DNA from: Gymnogyps californianus
Taxonomy: Eukaryota; Chordata; Aves; Accipitriformes; Cathartidae
NCBI RefSeq assembly: GCF_018139145.2
Contig: NC_059477.1
Coordinates: 41,820,502 to 41,884,501 of the forward strand
DNA length: 64,000 nucleotides
Direction of reading: 5' to 3'
Below, piece after piece: positions 25,201-38,389 of the stretch (its first letter is position 1; every line of letters starts with the position of its first letter). Below the pieces are notes generated by a model that was not told the origin of the DNA, ran no database searches, and worked only from the letters and a program-made list of their open reading frames with translations. A program made the position numbers and the translations under genes.

Positions 25201-26219
25201 ATTCACTGCAGTGAAGTATTATCCACTAATTCCGTAATAGTCGAGAAGGTTAGTTATGTTATTTTTAACGTGAAAGATTTCAGACACCAAAACCGAAGCA
25301 GACAACATCCATGTTAAATATAGAAGGATCTGTATGTTATCTGAATCAACTTCCATTGATTTCAACAGGTTTTGGGTGGACTGAGGGCATGAAATGACTA
25401 TGCAGCCTGCCTTCTGCTGCATTTTAGCTTAGAAGAGTTCTTGTGCCTTTGGATTAGATAAAAACTGGCATTCTCTTGGCTTTTCTAGTAAGGAGTGTCG
25501 AGTAAGGAAAATTATTTTCAGATTCCCTCCTGAAAATCAGCTGTGTCAGCGGTTCTGTGGCACTAGAAAACTGAAAAAAGCAGATTTGAAGTTCAGCATG
25601 CAAAGCTACACTGAACACAAAAGCTTGAGGGGAAAAATGAATGGGAACAGAGTTTTTACAGTCAGAATTTTTTAGCTTAAAAAGCTGAAACTTGAAACAT
25701 TCAAATGCATGTTTTTAGCTCATGTGTTAGAAGGGGAAAGTAGTGGAAAGCTTTCTCTATTTTCTGCAATGTTAGTGAACTTGTCAGTACAGCTGACATG
25801 GCTGTATTACATCACGTGACAGTTTCGAAGCCCAGTGACAGCACTAGGTGATGAGTTACTCTAGGAAGGCCGCGATGCATGATTTGGAAGAGAAGTTGTA
25901 GCATATATGTTCCATCTGCTGCCTTGGGTCAGGCTGCCAGGTGGAAGCGATGAGTCTGTTTGCCTGTACCCTTTGCAACCAGTTGAAAGAACATATATCT
26001 CTAAAAGCCACTGCTGAATTACCCGATGTCCAGTGATCTCCCTTTTCTCAACAGGAATGTGTTTCTTGCTGTGAAGGCATGATTTGCAATGTAGAAATAC
26101 CAACCAATGACACAAATGCAGTATTTGCCGTATTGCATGCCCGGAGAACGTCGGATGGCAGCAGGCGGACAGTCAACATTGCAGTGCTTGTATCGGTCAT
26201 GGTGATTGCGTTGTCGTGA
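22185..26219 (+). CDS. LYPD6B: LYPD6B, complete coding sequence in four exons (Ly6/uPAR-domain GPI-anchored protein)
   Basis: Spliced CDS is 22185-22299, 23439-23537, 24476-24606 and 26055-26219 (115+99+131+165 = 510 nt, 169 aa plus TGA). All introns (1139, 938 and 1448 bp) are GT-AG, with phases 1, 1 and 0. Residues 1-25 form a hydrophobic signal peptide ending WVSA. The mature start ENINFYNVRPP is the family signature that separates LYPD6B from LYPD6. A three-finger Ly6/uPAR domain spans about residues 46-127, with 12 cysteines (48, 51, 60, 69, 76, 95, 101, 106, 117, 120, 121, 126) and the closing motif CCEGMICN. One N-glycosylation sequon, NDT, lies at 133-135. The last 15 residues are hydrophobic after a small-residue stretch (TSDGS, 147-151), as expected for GPI attachment. 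Family members act at the cell surface; LYPD6-type proteins are reported modulators of nicotinic receptors and Wnt co-receptors, so that role is inferred for this gene. The frame is intact with no stops. Confidence 0.95.
22967..22991. repeat. perfect 12-bp inverted repeat
   Basis: TTGATCCCTTTG and its exact reverse complement are separated by a single T, in the first LYPD6B intron between coding exons. It would form a near-continuous hairpin or cruciform. A chance origin is possible in AT-rich intron sequence. Confidence 0.85.
23439..23537 (+). CDS. LYPD6B: LYPD6B second coding exon (first half of Ly6 domain)
   Basis: This 99-nt exon encodes residues 39-71 plus one leftover base. It includes FKCFTC and NYNCNRWAED, the first loop of the three-finger fold, ending at WCPE. 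The acceptor is TTTTAAAG at 23438, with a short pyrimidine tract. The donor is GTAAGTG at 23538. Confidence 0.92.
23755..23880. repeat. AT-rich low-complexity tract ending in (TG)n
   Basis: Interleaved TATTAATATA-type motifs lead into a TG run at 23861-23873, within the LYPD6B intron between coding exons 2 and 3. Confidence 0.8.
24476..24606 (+). CDS. LYPD6B: LYPD6B third coding exon (middle of Ly6 domain)
   Basis: This 131-nt exon encodes residues 72-115, including TQYCLTVH, TKKCA and ECHFVGCH, all typical of LYPD6B. The acceptor is TTTTGTAG at 24475 and the donor GTAAGC at 24607. The exon ends in phase 0. Confidence 0.93.
26055..26219 (+). CDS. LYPD6B: LYPD6B last coding exon (CCEGMICN motif and GPI tail)
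   Basis: The acceptor TTTTCTCAACAG ends at 26054. The exon encodes residues 116-169: ECVSCCEGMICN closes the Ly6 domain, then come the NDT glycosylation sequon, a basic linker (HARRTSDGSRR) and a hydrophobic tail ending VMVIALS. The TGA is at 26217-26219. The tail has diverged in sequence from mammalian LYPD6B but keeps the GPI-signal layout. Confidence 0.93.
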   Translation, partial: ECVSCCEGMICNVEIPTNDTNAVFAVLHARRTSDGSRRTVNIAVLVSVMVIALS

Positions 26220-26701
26220 TGCAGCATCCTCCCATTATATCGGCTTGAGAGGGCCGTAAGAAACTGTAAGAAGATTGTTAGAGTATGTGCAAGGAGAAAT
26301 CGCTGATACAATTACAGAAAATGTAAGGGGACAGTGGAAAGACAAGTGTACATCATGAAGTCCTTGGATATTTTAGTGAAGATACTTCATACGGCCTGCA
26401 GTATTTAAAAAAAAACAAAACCACCACAACAACCCACTGGTTGACTAGGCAGTGGGGTGAACTCAAGTTGTTATAATTCACTATTTTATGATGAAAATGC
26501 ACATATGCCCGTCATGTTTTTTGAACAGAGAAAAGTGTCTGTAGACAATCACTTTCCCAGGTGAGATAAAAAGGAACTTTCGGTGGATGATGTGCCAACA
26601 GGTATCTCAACGGAAACTGTTTTTAAACTGTTTTTCATTGTGCATAAATAACATGGAGTTTCTTGTCTTGATCAAAAGGTGTATTTAAGCTTATCCTTAG
26701 T

Positions 26702-26745
26702 TATGGTTTTCATAGAGAACATGTATGGTTTTCATAGAGAACATA
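26702..26745 (+). repeat. 22-bp tandem duplication in the LYPD6B 3' UTR
   Basis: TATGGTTTTCATAGAGAACA plus TG/TA occurs twice head to tail (26702-26723 and 26724-26745), differing only at the last base. It looks like a recent duplication. Confidence 0.9.
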
Positions 26746-29151
26746 TATGAGACAATTCTTTTTGTTTTGATCAGAGCTATCAGTTCTACTGGAAATAATA
26801 CAAAATAACACTTTGTATCTTTCTTTTCTGTAAAATGTTGTCTTGCACTCGGATTTTAAAACAGTGTGAAATTATGTAGAATTTCTGTCTAAAAATGGTG
26901 AACTGTTTGAGCACCGAAATCAGAATTCCTTTCCCCTCCTCTCCCAAAGGGATTATTATCTTGCAGTAGAGTCTTACCTCAGCTGAATCTTTGTCTTTGT
27001 GACGTTGTTCAAAGTGGTGGTAATACCATGACTTTGAAATTGCAGCTACGGTCAAGCAGCTACGTTATCACAGAAGTTGTAAGTGGGCACTTGGTATAGC
27101 TAAGGAGAGAAGTCTGCTGTGTTCTCTCTTGATTTGCAGAAGTTTCTCCCAGAAATGTTACTGTCCTTGATGGATCTTCAACTTGTAAGTCAGCACTGTT
27201 GGATATCCCAGACCTCTGGATATCATTGTTACGTCGCTTTGCCACCCCCATTTGAAAAGTTTGGGCCAAGATTCTGTTTTTCGTTACAATATTGGGGGGT
27301 TTAATGTGGTTTATTTGCATAGTTTCACTATTTGACTCCTTATCTTTTAGATGACTGTTGATCAATTAGATGAACAGCTGCAAATTTGACAAATAACAGT
27401 TTAGATTACAGTTAGATGTACTAAAACCTTCTTTGTTTTCCTTTGTAAACCATGCGATGCAGACCAGCATAAACAAGCTGCTTGTGTGAACTCTCACACC
27501 TTCTAGCGCAGAACAGTGCTTTCCAGGGCTCTGATAGATCAAGCTGTTATAGAGTAACCTAAACACAGTCTTTAATCGGTCAGACTTAGTGTCTGCATTG
27601 ATTACTTCATTAATGCATATGTTCTTTCCACTGCAAACACCCTGATTGTAGAGACCAGCAGGTACTGATGTTATATGACTTCTCAGTATGGTTTTATGTG
27701 ATCCGAAATCCTAACAAATTTCAGCTGCTCCTGTTTGCCCAATTGTGTTTCTTCCAACTCCCCACCATTTTCATAAACTTTCTCTGACAACCTAAGATAC
27801 TGCAGCACTGCTAAGGATTTCACCTAGCAAGGCTGAAGAATTGCATTTCACTTTTTTCTTTTCCTAAACTATTTTATTCATTTATGAATCTACTGATTTG
27901 ATTACAAATAAGATAGATTGTTCTGATCTTTTTCTAGTGGCTTTTTCTCATCTTAAATGAGATGGTTAAAATTATGATTAACTGTTGAAATATTTTTCAG
28001 GAAGGATGGATCATGAAAACTTAGTCATAGAAAGAGATTCAAAACTGTTCTCTGGAAAATTTAAGTAACTATAAATTGGGATTTTTTAACGTAAATATTG
28101 GCTTAATTATTTGCTATTTTACATCACTAAATGTATTTAGACTAGCAGTTGAAAAACAGATTTTGAAATGTTTTCGGGTTTGTTTACATTCTAAAATTGC
28201 CTACACGATGTTTTTAGAATATATAAATATGTCTAAAAGTCAGTCTGTGATTTGTTGACAGGCAATTGCGTAGTTACAAAAATTGGATGGAAACACTTTT
28301 TCCTTGCCAATGCAAAATAGTGCTTGCTGTCTAAGTCAAGGTTTTCCAGGCTCTGGGTTCTGATGACCGTTGCTGTGCCATCCGACAGGCCAAGATGCTG
28401 AGGATGTTTTGAGGAAATTTTTCCTTTGTTCAGTGATCATCCCTAGGTAACATATCTCTAGTATTAATCTTGATGTCAGACGTAGTAACAAGCACATTCA
28501 ATGTTTTTCATCATTAAACATCATCTTTTTGCTACGTGATCTACAGGGTACTTGAACTTTTTTTCTTGGGGGAGAATCATTCCAGGTTTGCTCTCTGCTC
28601 AACAGGGGATTCCTTAGTAAAGTGAAAGCAAGTTGTCTTCCACGTTTCGGGTCATGGTATTTTTCCTGCTTTTGCCTCTCAGCACTAGGTGCTCCCATAA
28701 TTCAGTTTCTGGGAATAATTATTGCAATCTTAACAAGGCCTTGAAGTGCCCTATAGTCTTAGATGAGTTTACTGTAAATAATTTACACTAATCTAAGTGC
28801 TGACATTTGTTTGCACTGCAAATGCCATTCCAGAGCATTTGGGAGTGCCAGGGAGACCCTGGAGAGCTGCCCAGAGGGAGGGCTCGGGGCAGAGGACATG
28901 GGCTGCAGGTTCTCTCCAACTGCCGAAAGACCTGTTGGGAGGGGAGGTCTCCGTGTGGTTTTCTTGGTTGAACTGAATTTTTTTTTTTTTGTTGTTCCCC
29001 TGTTTGCCATACTGAAAAGTTAAGAAATCTGCTCAAAATTTAAATACTTAATGCATTTGGTAGAGAATTGTTTGGAATAAAAAAGAAAAAATTGAAGAAT
29101 TCCACTGAAGTGCGAAAATATTATGCTTGATTTTAATTGTAATCTTTTAAA

Positions 29152-29164
29152 AATAAACAATAAA
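29152..29164 (+). terminator. candidate polyadenylation signals (two AATAAA in tandem)
   Basis: AATAAA occurs at 29152-29157 and again at 29159-29164, with another copy at 29076-29081. A G/T-rich stretch follows at about 29190-29225, the usual arrangement for a cleavage and polyadenylation site. It is the first strong cluster downstream of the LYPD6B stop codon. Confidence 0.4.
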
Positions 29165-29199
29165 GACAGCAACCTGGGTATATGAAAGGATTTGGTGTT

Positions 29200-32100
29200 G
29201 CCAAAGGTTTATTTTTTGGTGTAATAGAATTCCAGTAGTGGAGGATATTAAGGATGAGTTCTAGTCATCTTGATACATCGATACCTTTGTTATTGCAAAG
29301 TTTAGGACTATTGTTTCTAGAAAAATGAATATGCAAAAGCTGTTAATGCAATGTTAATGCTGCACAAATAGGCACTTGGCTGAAGAAATATAGAATTTAA
29401 GAGTGAATATCAATTTTAGCCTTTGCTGCTTTTTATGTATGTAAAAACCTGTATGCTTCTGCTTACATTTTATTTTAGGCCAATGTTAAATGCTAACTTT
29501 GTAGGAAAAGCAGTATGTGCTGATCATTAGAGAGAATAGCGCTAAAATTCACCAGAGTGCATATTTTTGGCATGACTAATGATTGACTGCATAGGCAATC
29601 TTAACATTAATTTATGGTAGAATGTTTATATTTTATTAAATAAACTCAAGCATCAGCTATGTTTTCTCTTCAGATATCTGTCTGAAGAGAACTCACTGAG
29701 GAACTTACAAGAGTATTATCTGATTTGAGAAAAATAATTTTCAGGCGCTCCATAATGTATGTATTTCATGCATCTCAATTTTGGTTCACAGATGTTGTAA
29801 CTTAAATATGTATGACTTGTTAATGCCTAAATTAGCCACGCAACTTTGGAAATGTCGTTTCTGTAAATGCACATCCATAACTTTATATGCAGAAATGTGT
29901 TTGCTAATACTGTTATGTACATCCAGCTTCCAACAATACCATGTTAAATACTGTAATTCTCGCTCAGTAATGGGGCAGGTGTTTATCTCCAGAGACAGCA
30001 GGCACTGAGGAAAATCAGTGGGTGCCAAACTCATGTGCATTCATGGGCAAAATGGTCCCCTTGTGTTGCCCTTAGAACCTGGAAAAAATTCGTGAGTAAT
30101 GGCAAGTAAATCAGTTTGTGCGGTTGAGGAAAGATAAAGTGTCATTTTATGATATATGTGTGTAATGATGATTTTCTTTTACATTGCACTGGACAGTCTG
30201 CAGAATATTTATTTTTGAAAGCTTAAATACAGAAAAACTTCTTCCCTATTCAGTGTTGGTTTGTATGATGCTTTCTTACTGCTGTGTTACTGTTTTCAAT
30301 CTTCTCCAGAAATGGCACTTTTAATTAAAAATATTAAAATACTTGCTGGTGGAAAACATTTGCCGTGAAAAAGATAAAAATCCTTTTGCTGCTTAAGACA
30401 AGAAGACCAGTTGTTGGTGCTGGGGAACTTGTTGAGCTGAAATTGCACTGAGGGCAGATTCTGCGGCTCTTTCTCTTCTGATATACGCTAGAAATTCACT
30501 GAGAGGCAGGCTAGGAGGTATCCTGAGTGCAGCAAGGCAGGAGGGATGTGCAGCCGACCAAAGACACAGAGGTCAGCAAGCCTAGACAGGAGAGCACCTG
30601 AGCCCTGGGGCGGGCAGGGGGGAACAGATTGTTATTTTGGCTTTCCCAGTTGATGTAATTGTTTCCAGGGACGTCAGATTTTTCGTGGGGTGGAGGTTCC
30701 CTTTTCCCCAGGCAGCATAAATCAGAACTCTTTTAATGATGTGAAAGAGCTCTGCCGCTTCAGAAAATGGAAATGGTGAGAAACTGTTCATCTCTACTTG
30801 AGCCAGCTAAGAGAGATGCACCTTCCCAGCGGGTTCTCGTGTATATGCTAGACAGAACAAGCATGCTGCAAATCAGCAGTTGTGGATTTAATTCCAGTTT
30901 CTAGACGAGAGTCACCCTTCTTTCCTGGCTTTACATTGCAAGGTGTAGCAATGTAAACATCACTTTACATTGCATATGTAGCCCCATTGAAGAAAAGATC
31001 GCAGGTACCATTATGGATAATATATGTGTGTATATACTGGGGAGACTGCTTGTTAAACTCCTGCTACAGCTAAGGAAACGCTGGCAAAATCTTAGTTTAA
31101 ATGGAAATTCTGTCATGGCTTCAGTATGGTTTATAGTTTCATCTGCTTTGACTTTTACCAGCAGTGGCTTCAGGAATCTTTACTGATGCCAATCCTCCCT
31201 TCTTGGAGGGCACTTTATCCTGACAGAGACATGCTGTGCCCAGCGGCATTTAAAAGGCAGGAAGAAAACTAGATTTCATTTGCATTTCTGAAAATGCGAT
31301 TGCTGTAATCATTACTAAAGTAATTGTAAGTATAGTTTTGTAGCATTTAAATGGAAATAAACTGTTACTATTACATTTAATCAGAAAAGTTTCAAAGCAA
31401 GAAATGTGCTTCTACACTGGCCTCTTAACTTACCAGAAAAATTGCAGGTATAGGTTAAAATTCCAAATTAAGGAAACGAACAGCACACAGTCAACTCATT
31501 TAAACAGGACAAAATGCCGATTTCAGATTTTTGTAGCAAATAACACCCAAAGAAGATTAAGATTAAAAAAAAAAAAAACAAACCCTAGCTATTTCAGAGC
31601 ACAGAGCCACTTCTGTAGAAAATATTTGTTTGTTTAACATCTCTTGACTCTAGAAGAAGCCCTGTAAGATGTGCATGATTTTTATAGTGCTTGCTATTTG
31701 CAGGTATTTCAAATTAAGAAAAGAAGACCAGCAGCCCTCTCTTAAAAGGAGCAGAGGGAGCATATTTCCTGCCCCCTTCGCCCCAGCGACTGTTCCTGTG
31801 TTCTAGCTCGTGTATTCGGGCAGGGTAATCTGGAGCAGGAGCAGTTTATTGAGTGCTTGAGGCTCTTTCTGGTCTTCGCGTCTCCTCCGTTTTCAGCTAA
31901 GGAAGCAGCTTGTCAGCTGTGGAGCTCAGAGGAAAAGGTCGGGGTGGTGTTGGCTCGCTTGTAGGCTTAGGGTTTGCGGTGATACAGATGGGTGCAACCT
32001 TGATGGAGAAACTGTGTCAGATTTTCAGCTGGGGCAAAGGACAGCCTCTCCAAAAGCCAGGCAAAGGATGTAAAAAGGTCAGGACAATTTAGCCTCCTGT

Positions 32101-33399
32101 AGGAAGAAGGCAGGCACCGGGTAACTAATTAGTCTGTATTATCTCTCTGCAGAAAGTACGTCTGGTGTTTTGTATGAACTTTTAAATATCGTCTGTTCTG
32201 CTGTTGTCTTCAAGAAATCAAGGAGATGCAGAAAACCAGCTGTAAGTTGAGGGGAGAGGGTTGGAGAACATAAAAGAGTGAATATATGTAGTATTCATAA
32301 TTCATTATTTTAGATTGTTTAAATTTCATGGTGATTTGGTAAGGTCATTTTTAACATCGTTGTCAGTGCTGTCTTAAGAAGCTGCTGTTAAAGGAGGGAA
32401 ACCTGTAGATGTTTGATGTTTGAATAGATTTATGCAAGAAGAAAGGTAACATTGTTATATAGGAGTTTAAAGGTCACATTGCACAGTTCATTTGTGTTAA
32501 TTTGTCCCAGTCTTAGCATTTATTGTTAGGGTTTTTTTTAATCTCTGCCCTTTGATCTGTGCCACTGTAACCAGGGTGATATGGTGCTGTTCTGGAATGG
32601 GAATGCTGTGGCAAAACCAACTGTATTAACTAGAAAATGCGTATGTGAGTGGAGGCGGGATAAACAGAATATTAAAAAAGGTGAAAAATAAGTGAATGAC
32701 AAGTTCACTTGCAATTATTTTCACTGAATTTATACAAAATATGTCTCATGTCATTTGAAGAAAGTGTGTATGGTTTAGGTCTTACAAATTGTCATAGTGT
32801 TTCCTCATGGGTTTAGTTTCACAGATTCCATTGTGTATTCCTTCTACTCTGAAAAAGAAAAAAATAATCTCTTGCACATGGCTACATCCCCCAAACTTGT
32901 TACAAACGGCACTTCCTTACTGAGCTTAGGCTTTCCCGTGTCCGTTTTTGGCTAGGATTCAAAGAATTTGTTAAGAATAGAGTCCCCACAATGCACCCAC
33001 ACTAAATGAAGGATGAAAACAGTTGATCCCAAACTGTTCAGTTTTAGTTTGTGACCAATTCTCAAAGGACTGTAAAATCTGAAAGTCTGTCATTAACAGC
33101 AGGAAGAATAAGCATGAACTCCAAGTTGTGGTCATAGCTAAGTATTTTCAGATCAATTTTGAATTTGTCAGTTTGACTTGGTTATCAGCTGGCGGTAACA
33201 CTGTAAGTTTAAATATGCTCTTTATTGCAAAGTACTTCTTGGTGTCTCTCTTAAACATACTGCATTCTTTAGGGTTTTTTTAATTTTTTTTTTTTTTTTT
33301 TTTGCTTTTGTGGGAATGATCGGAAACAAACATTGCCACTTGTGTTCATTATTGTGAACTACAGGGAGAAAAATGATTTTTCAGAGTGCAAATGACTGG
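29200..33399. other. intergenic, non-coding
   Basis: No gene recognised. An exon-like segment bounded by good splice motifs lies at 32153-32241 (see findings). A poly-A run is at about 31563-31578. Confidence 0.45.
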
Positions 33400-33625
33400 A
33401 TGCCAGCAACTATGAGTAGACATGAGGAAAAAATTCTTCCCGGTGTGAGCAGTTAAGCCCTGGAACAGAGAGCCAGAAAGATTTTTCAGAACTCAGCTGG
33501 ATAAAGTCCTAAGCAACCTAATGTGGCTCCTAAGTTAGCCATGCTTACAGCAGAAGGGTTGGGCCAGAGACCTTCAGAGGTTCCTTCCAGCCTTATTTCT
33601 TTATATGATTCTGAGTTTGTACTAG
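33400..33625 (+). mobile_element. old CR1 LINE 3' fragment
   Basis: The sequence follows the end of CR1 ORF2 and its 3' tail on the + strand: TGAGGAAAAAATTCTTCCC, GAGCAGTTAAGCCCTGGAAC, CAGCTGGATAAAGTCCTAAG, then GGTTGGGCCAGAGACCTTC and GGTTCCTTCCAGCC. It ends near ATATGATTCTGAG, a trace of the (ATTCTATG)n terminus. It has diverged by many substitutions and is 5' truncated. Confidence 0.8.
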
Positions 33626-36600
33626 AAACGACATTGCAACTGATTTTTCTTTCTGTCCATCTCTCCATTTGGTTAACATTCAAGCGTGCATTAATGTAGC
33701 ATTCATCGCAGAGAGGTCCTCAGAGTATTTTTACTGAATTTTGCCTCTTGAGAATGCAGGAATGTGTTATCCTCATTTTATAGTGAGGGATTCAAAGATT
33801 TGCTCAAGATTCGTGTCAGGGAATGGTTTAACTAGAGGCACTTTGAGGTGAGAGGAGGGAACTAAATGCTGACTTGAAGACTTTTGGGGCTGACTTTTCT
33901 CCAGTCTCCTTTTCTGAAGGTATATGTTAGAAATGATAACCTATCTCCTCCGCTATAGCCAGAGTCCTAAGCAGCAGACTATCCTTCTGCTTATTTGCAG
34001 TTTTGACTTATAATGCAGTTGTCAGATACTGTTCTGGTATTTTGCAAACACTTGGTTTTTCTTTACGCCTAGTTAACATTGATGCATATAAAGTCATTTG
34101 CGCACATGTAAATGGTTATCACACACTATAGCTACTTTATTTTCTTAAGAGGCAGAATAGATATTTCTGTATGTATAGTGATACTTTTAATTTTTTTTTT
34201 TCCCTTGCTGAATGCAGACGGGATACAGATCACTGGGCAATCAATCATAAAATACATTTTGAGGTTTGCTTTGTTCTTTGATGGACTAGTATTTCCAGCC
34301 TGATATGCAGTTCCTTCTTCTCTGTTTAATTATGGAAAAAAGAAAATACTGCCAAAGAGCTCTATGATACATAAATGGTTTCATGAGATGTGTTTGGAAA
34401 AGCCTTGTTTTTCATGACCTGGGAAGGTCTGAAGTACTGTGAATGAATGCCTTGTTCCATTGAAGTTGATGGGAATTTTACCATGGTAGGACTGCGACTT
34501 TAACCAGCGTATATATGGTCATTGCTCACATGTAGGTGTTGCTGTACAATTAGGTGATTTATATTATTGCTTTGATTAAATAAGAGAAATAATATATATT
34601 GGCCTGCGGTAAATTATGCTGGAACTTAGTCATGGTGATGCGATCATTAGGAAGGACTTTTAAAAAGACCCAATGACTTTAAATAAGATTGGCTGCAGAC
34701 GATATACGTGCTCATTTAATTGTTTCTTGCAGTTGAAAAGATTTGTTTGAAAGTTGGCCTGTGAATTGATAGCCAAAGTGGCAAAACAAAGGTTTTTTAA
34801 AAAAATAAAAGCCTAATTGTCATCACTATTGAAATGCTGCATGGATCTGACTAGACATAGTTTTAAGAAATAACAAGAATCAGACATATGGCTTACTTTA
34901 ATGTTAATAAGAGTAATGGTGCAGGAAATCCTTAGAAGTTTAAAAACTGGCTTGATTTCAGGAAAGAAAAAGAAGTAATCTGAAGGCAGAAAATTCTAGA
35001 AAATGTGATCAAAATGGCATTATTCTTGGAGGTTAATTTGAAGCTCTTCCTCAACATCTCCAGCTTGTAGCTGTCATCTTGCGGGCTGTGATTCTTGCTT
35101 GAAAAAAGGCCAGCTCTCTTATTGCCAGGTCCTTGTTGTCACTTCACATTCTCTTAAGTTTGGACTCCGTCATCGTTACGATGCCACGGAGGTCTTTCTT
35201 CAAAGTGTACTCTCCGGGTGTGTTCTGGGATCCTTTTGGAAGATAAACTTTCAGTTTAATGAGAATTTTAATTCCTGTGGAGCATGTGGGGGTGTGTGCT
35301 TATCGGCTCTCGTGTTTCCCAAACTTGTCAGCCCTCTCCCCCCACGCTCCTTTTGGGATGTCGTTTATAGGCTGTGCAAAGCACTCCCTCCTGTCCTTTT
35401 CCTTTTAGAATGGTGTGCACAGAGGAAACTATAAAAAGAAAATAAAGTGGTTTGGGTTTTTCTTTTTTCTTTTTTTTTTTTGTTTGTTGTTGTTTGGTTG
35501 GTTTTGAACTTATTTCGTGGTAACAGCAGCTGTGAAAAGCAGTGGGTGCCTCAGCCTGCCTAAGCGATGGTAGGGAGAGAGAATATCAAAATGTAAACAG
35601 CCTGGGCAGTTGAAAGACATGAAAAAGACAAAATCTCTGTTGAAGGGAATAGGCTATACAAGTATTTTGGGTCTGCAGATGTTTTTGTTAGGGTTTGATC
35701 TGCAGCTGGGGGTCATCCCACAGATCAGCTGAGGTTGCAACATGGAGTGGGCAAATTCATTTACTGGAAACTCATGAGCTCTTGAGTAAGGAGTTAAAAG
35801 ACTGAATACTCACAATCCTCTTTTGAAGATTATAGTGAGATTTGAGGTAAAGAGTAAAAGTCATATAGAAAAAGTAAAGAAGCCAAACAAAGAGCTGTTA
35901 AAAATGCTGGTGGTTTTTTTTGTTTGGGGTTTTTTTTTTTTTTGGTCATTGTTTTCTGTTATACCTATTCCATAAGGATATATGAATCATTGTTACAGCC
36001 TGGCCTGGAATTTTAAACCACCGCTGCGTATGTCACTTTTTAACTAAATGAAGTCACGGGTGTTTTATCAGAGAACACGCGGTGTGTCCTGCATTCTGTT
36101 AGACCTCAGTGACACAAACCAGTCCCATGTACTCATTACTTCTAGCATCCTTTTTGTCGGGACTCATCTCCATTTGAAAATTAATGCTGATATAGATAGG
36201 CTGTCAGGCTGAGGCACAGCAGCTCTACCCAAATAATCTTGTGGTAATCTTGTTTACTGTAGTCCTTTTACTAGATACAGGTAAATTATACAGGAATAAT
36301 GCAGTGTGTCCCCACCTGATCTTAACCAGCAATGACTAATGATGAACTCCTGTGTAGGCAAGTTCGTAGCCTCCCTGGAAATGATTCCCAGTTATTCTGC
36401 GATGAAAGTGTTCTCCATTGATGCATTTCTTGGAAGTACTTTTTTTTTTCTTTTTCTTATTCTTTTTTAAGACATAAGAATAATTTTATAGAAACGATGA
36501 AGATCAGGAGAATATGGTTACTCTCTCCTCTTCCTTTTTATCATCTGCCAATAAGCACCTTGTAAATGCTGCTGCGGGACGGAGTAGCACGTCCTGAAGG

Positions 36601-38389
36601 CCATGTGCATGGGGAAGTGCGTGCTATCCAGACGCACAGCACTCACTTTGGATCTATGACCTCGCAAAGTATCTTTGCTGTTTTCAAACTTCTTTACCAC
36701 TTAAGTTGCATAAAATGGATTTTCAATGCAAGGCTTTGTGGTGTCTGTCGAATGGTGGGGTGATTTAAGCCCAAGGATCCAGAGATGTGCAGATGTTTAA
36801 AATCCAGAAATGAAAATGGTAGTGTTATTTGCTCTGTAAAGGGCAAATACTTTAAAAGTGCTCGCCTCCAATATTAAATATCTGATGCATTTCTTCTATT
36901 ACTGAATCCACTTTATGTTTCATGTATTCAGCACTGAAAAAAAATGCTGGCATAATGCCTGTTCACTTGCTTTGCCTATTATATCTTCTGATGAAGAGAG
37001 ATCATATCCATAATAAGATTTTGCTTTGCTAAACTCAGCAATGGAGATAATATGGAAGTATTCTTGCAACTACGCATTTTTTTTCTTTCATGAATGCCAG
37101 TAAGCTTACAGTAAACAGGAAACGTGCCTTTCGCAGAACCTGGGAAGGTGTTGTCCACTGAGCAGTACTAGAGTTCAATCCTGAATACTTGAAAGTAGAA
37201 AATTCATTACTATAATTGATTAAGAACTGTGCTGAGTGCAAATGCCTTCATTTAGTTTGAGAGGGCAGTTGTCACGCATAGCTAGTCAGCTCACATCGGC
37301 AGTAAATCAAATTTTTTAGAAATGTCTCATGGAGAACATTATATTAATGAGTTCTCCCTGCAGAACCCCCCAAACTGGGACATCATTCCTCTAGTCTGGA
37401 AAGCGGCCCATGAAAGTTGTCAGTCAGAAGGAATTCCTGGAATTAATGTTTTTTTTTCTTTGTTCTTGGGTCAGAACAGAACATAGGTGGGGTTTTTTGG
37501 TGGTGTGTTTTTGGGGGGCTTTTTTTGAAAGAAAATTATTTTGCCTTAATGGAGAATGTGGGACCTGAATTGAAAAAGATTAGAGAAATTGTTGCAAAGC
37601 CTGCTCCTGTTCATGGTTGACTTCCATCTTGTTAAATGGTGTTGGGATTTATCAGGGACAAGAAGTAGTGGGGAGAATAAAACTGCTTTTTTTGAAAAAA
37701 GAAACATAGATATGCAGAAGATTCTACTATATTTCTAGATAAGATACTGAAGTAGGAAATGAAAGTTATGCTATCTCCTCCATAATTAATGTTATATTTT
37801 ACATAAGGAAAGCCAGCTCTAGGCCTATGAATCACTTTATACCTTTTGAAGTTGTCAAGTAAGGGTTTAGGGACAGCTTAATTGGTGCCTTAGGACTTTT
37901 ACTGCCTGAAGTGCCAGGGTAGTGTGTATGCAAATACATAACACTCAGTCATCTGAGGATCACCATTTGGTTCAAGAAGGCAGTCGCCTTGCCGAGTTAT
38001 TGTGTGCATATGGGCACTTACTCAAGTTTGTTTAAAAAAAAAAAAAAATAAAAAATCCTTCTCATGGAAACCATATTTTACTAATGAGCTTTTCTATTGT
38101 GTCATTCTTCACGATTGCTTACCAGCTTGTCTTTAGTCTTTAGAAAATATCACCTTCTGCTCCCTGCGAGGAAATTTTCTGCTACTTTACACTAGAGTAA
38201 ATAAAAAGAATAGACTGAATTGAAAAAAAGTATCATTTCAGAAAACCCCATCAGGATATCAGGAGTTGATAATGACTGTTACTTTTTAAAACCAAAGTAT
38301 CCTTCTCTACTCTTTGTACTTCAGCTCCTTACAGGATTTTTTTACTAAATTGTTTAGAACTACACGTAACAATTGTTCAAAGGAAAGCT

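Larger units (their letters stand above)
26220..29190 (+). other. LYPD6B: probable LYPD6B 3' UTR
   Basis: About 3 kb of non-coding sequence follows the TGA. I found no AATAAA in it before 29076 (one ATTAAA near 28514). The likely end is set by tandem AATAAA signals at 29152 and 29159 followed by a GT-rich stretch. It contains a 22-bp tandem duplication at 26702-26745. An alternative, shorter end cannot be excluded. Confidence 0.45.
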
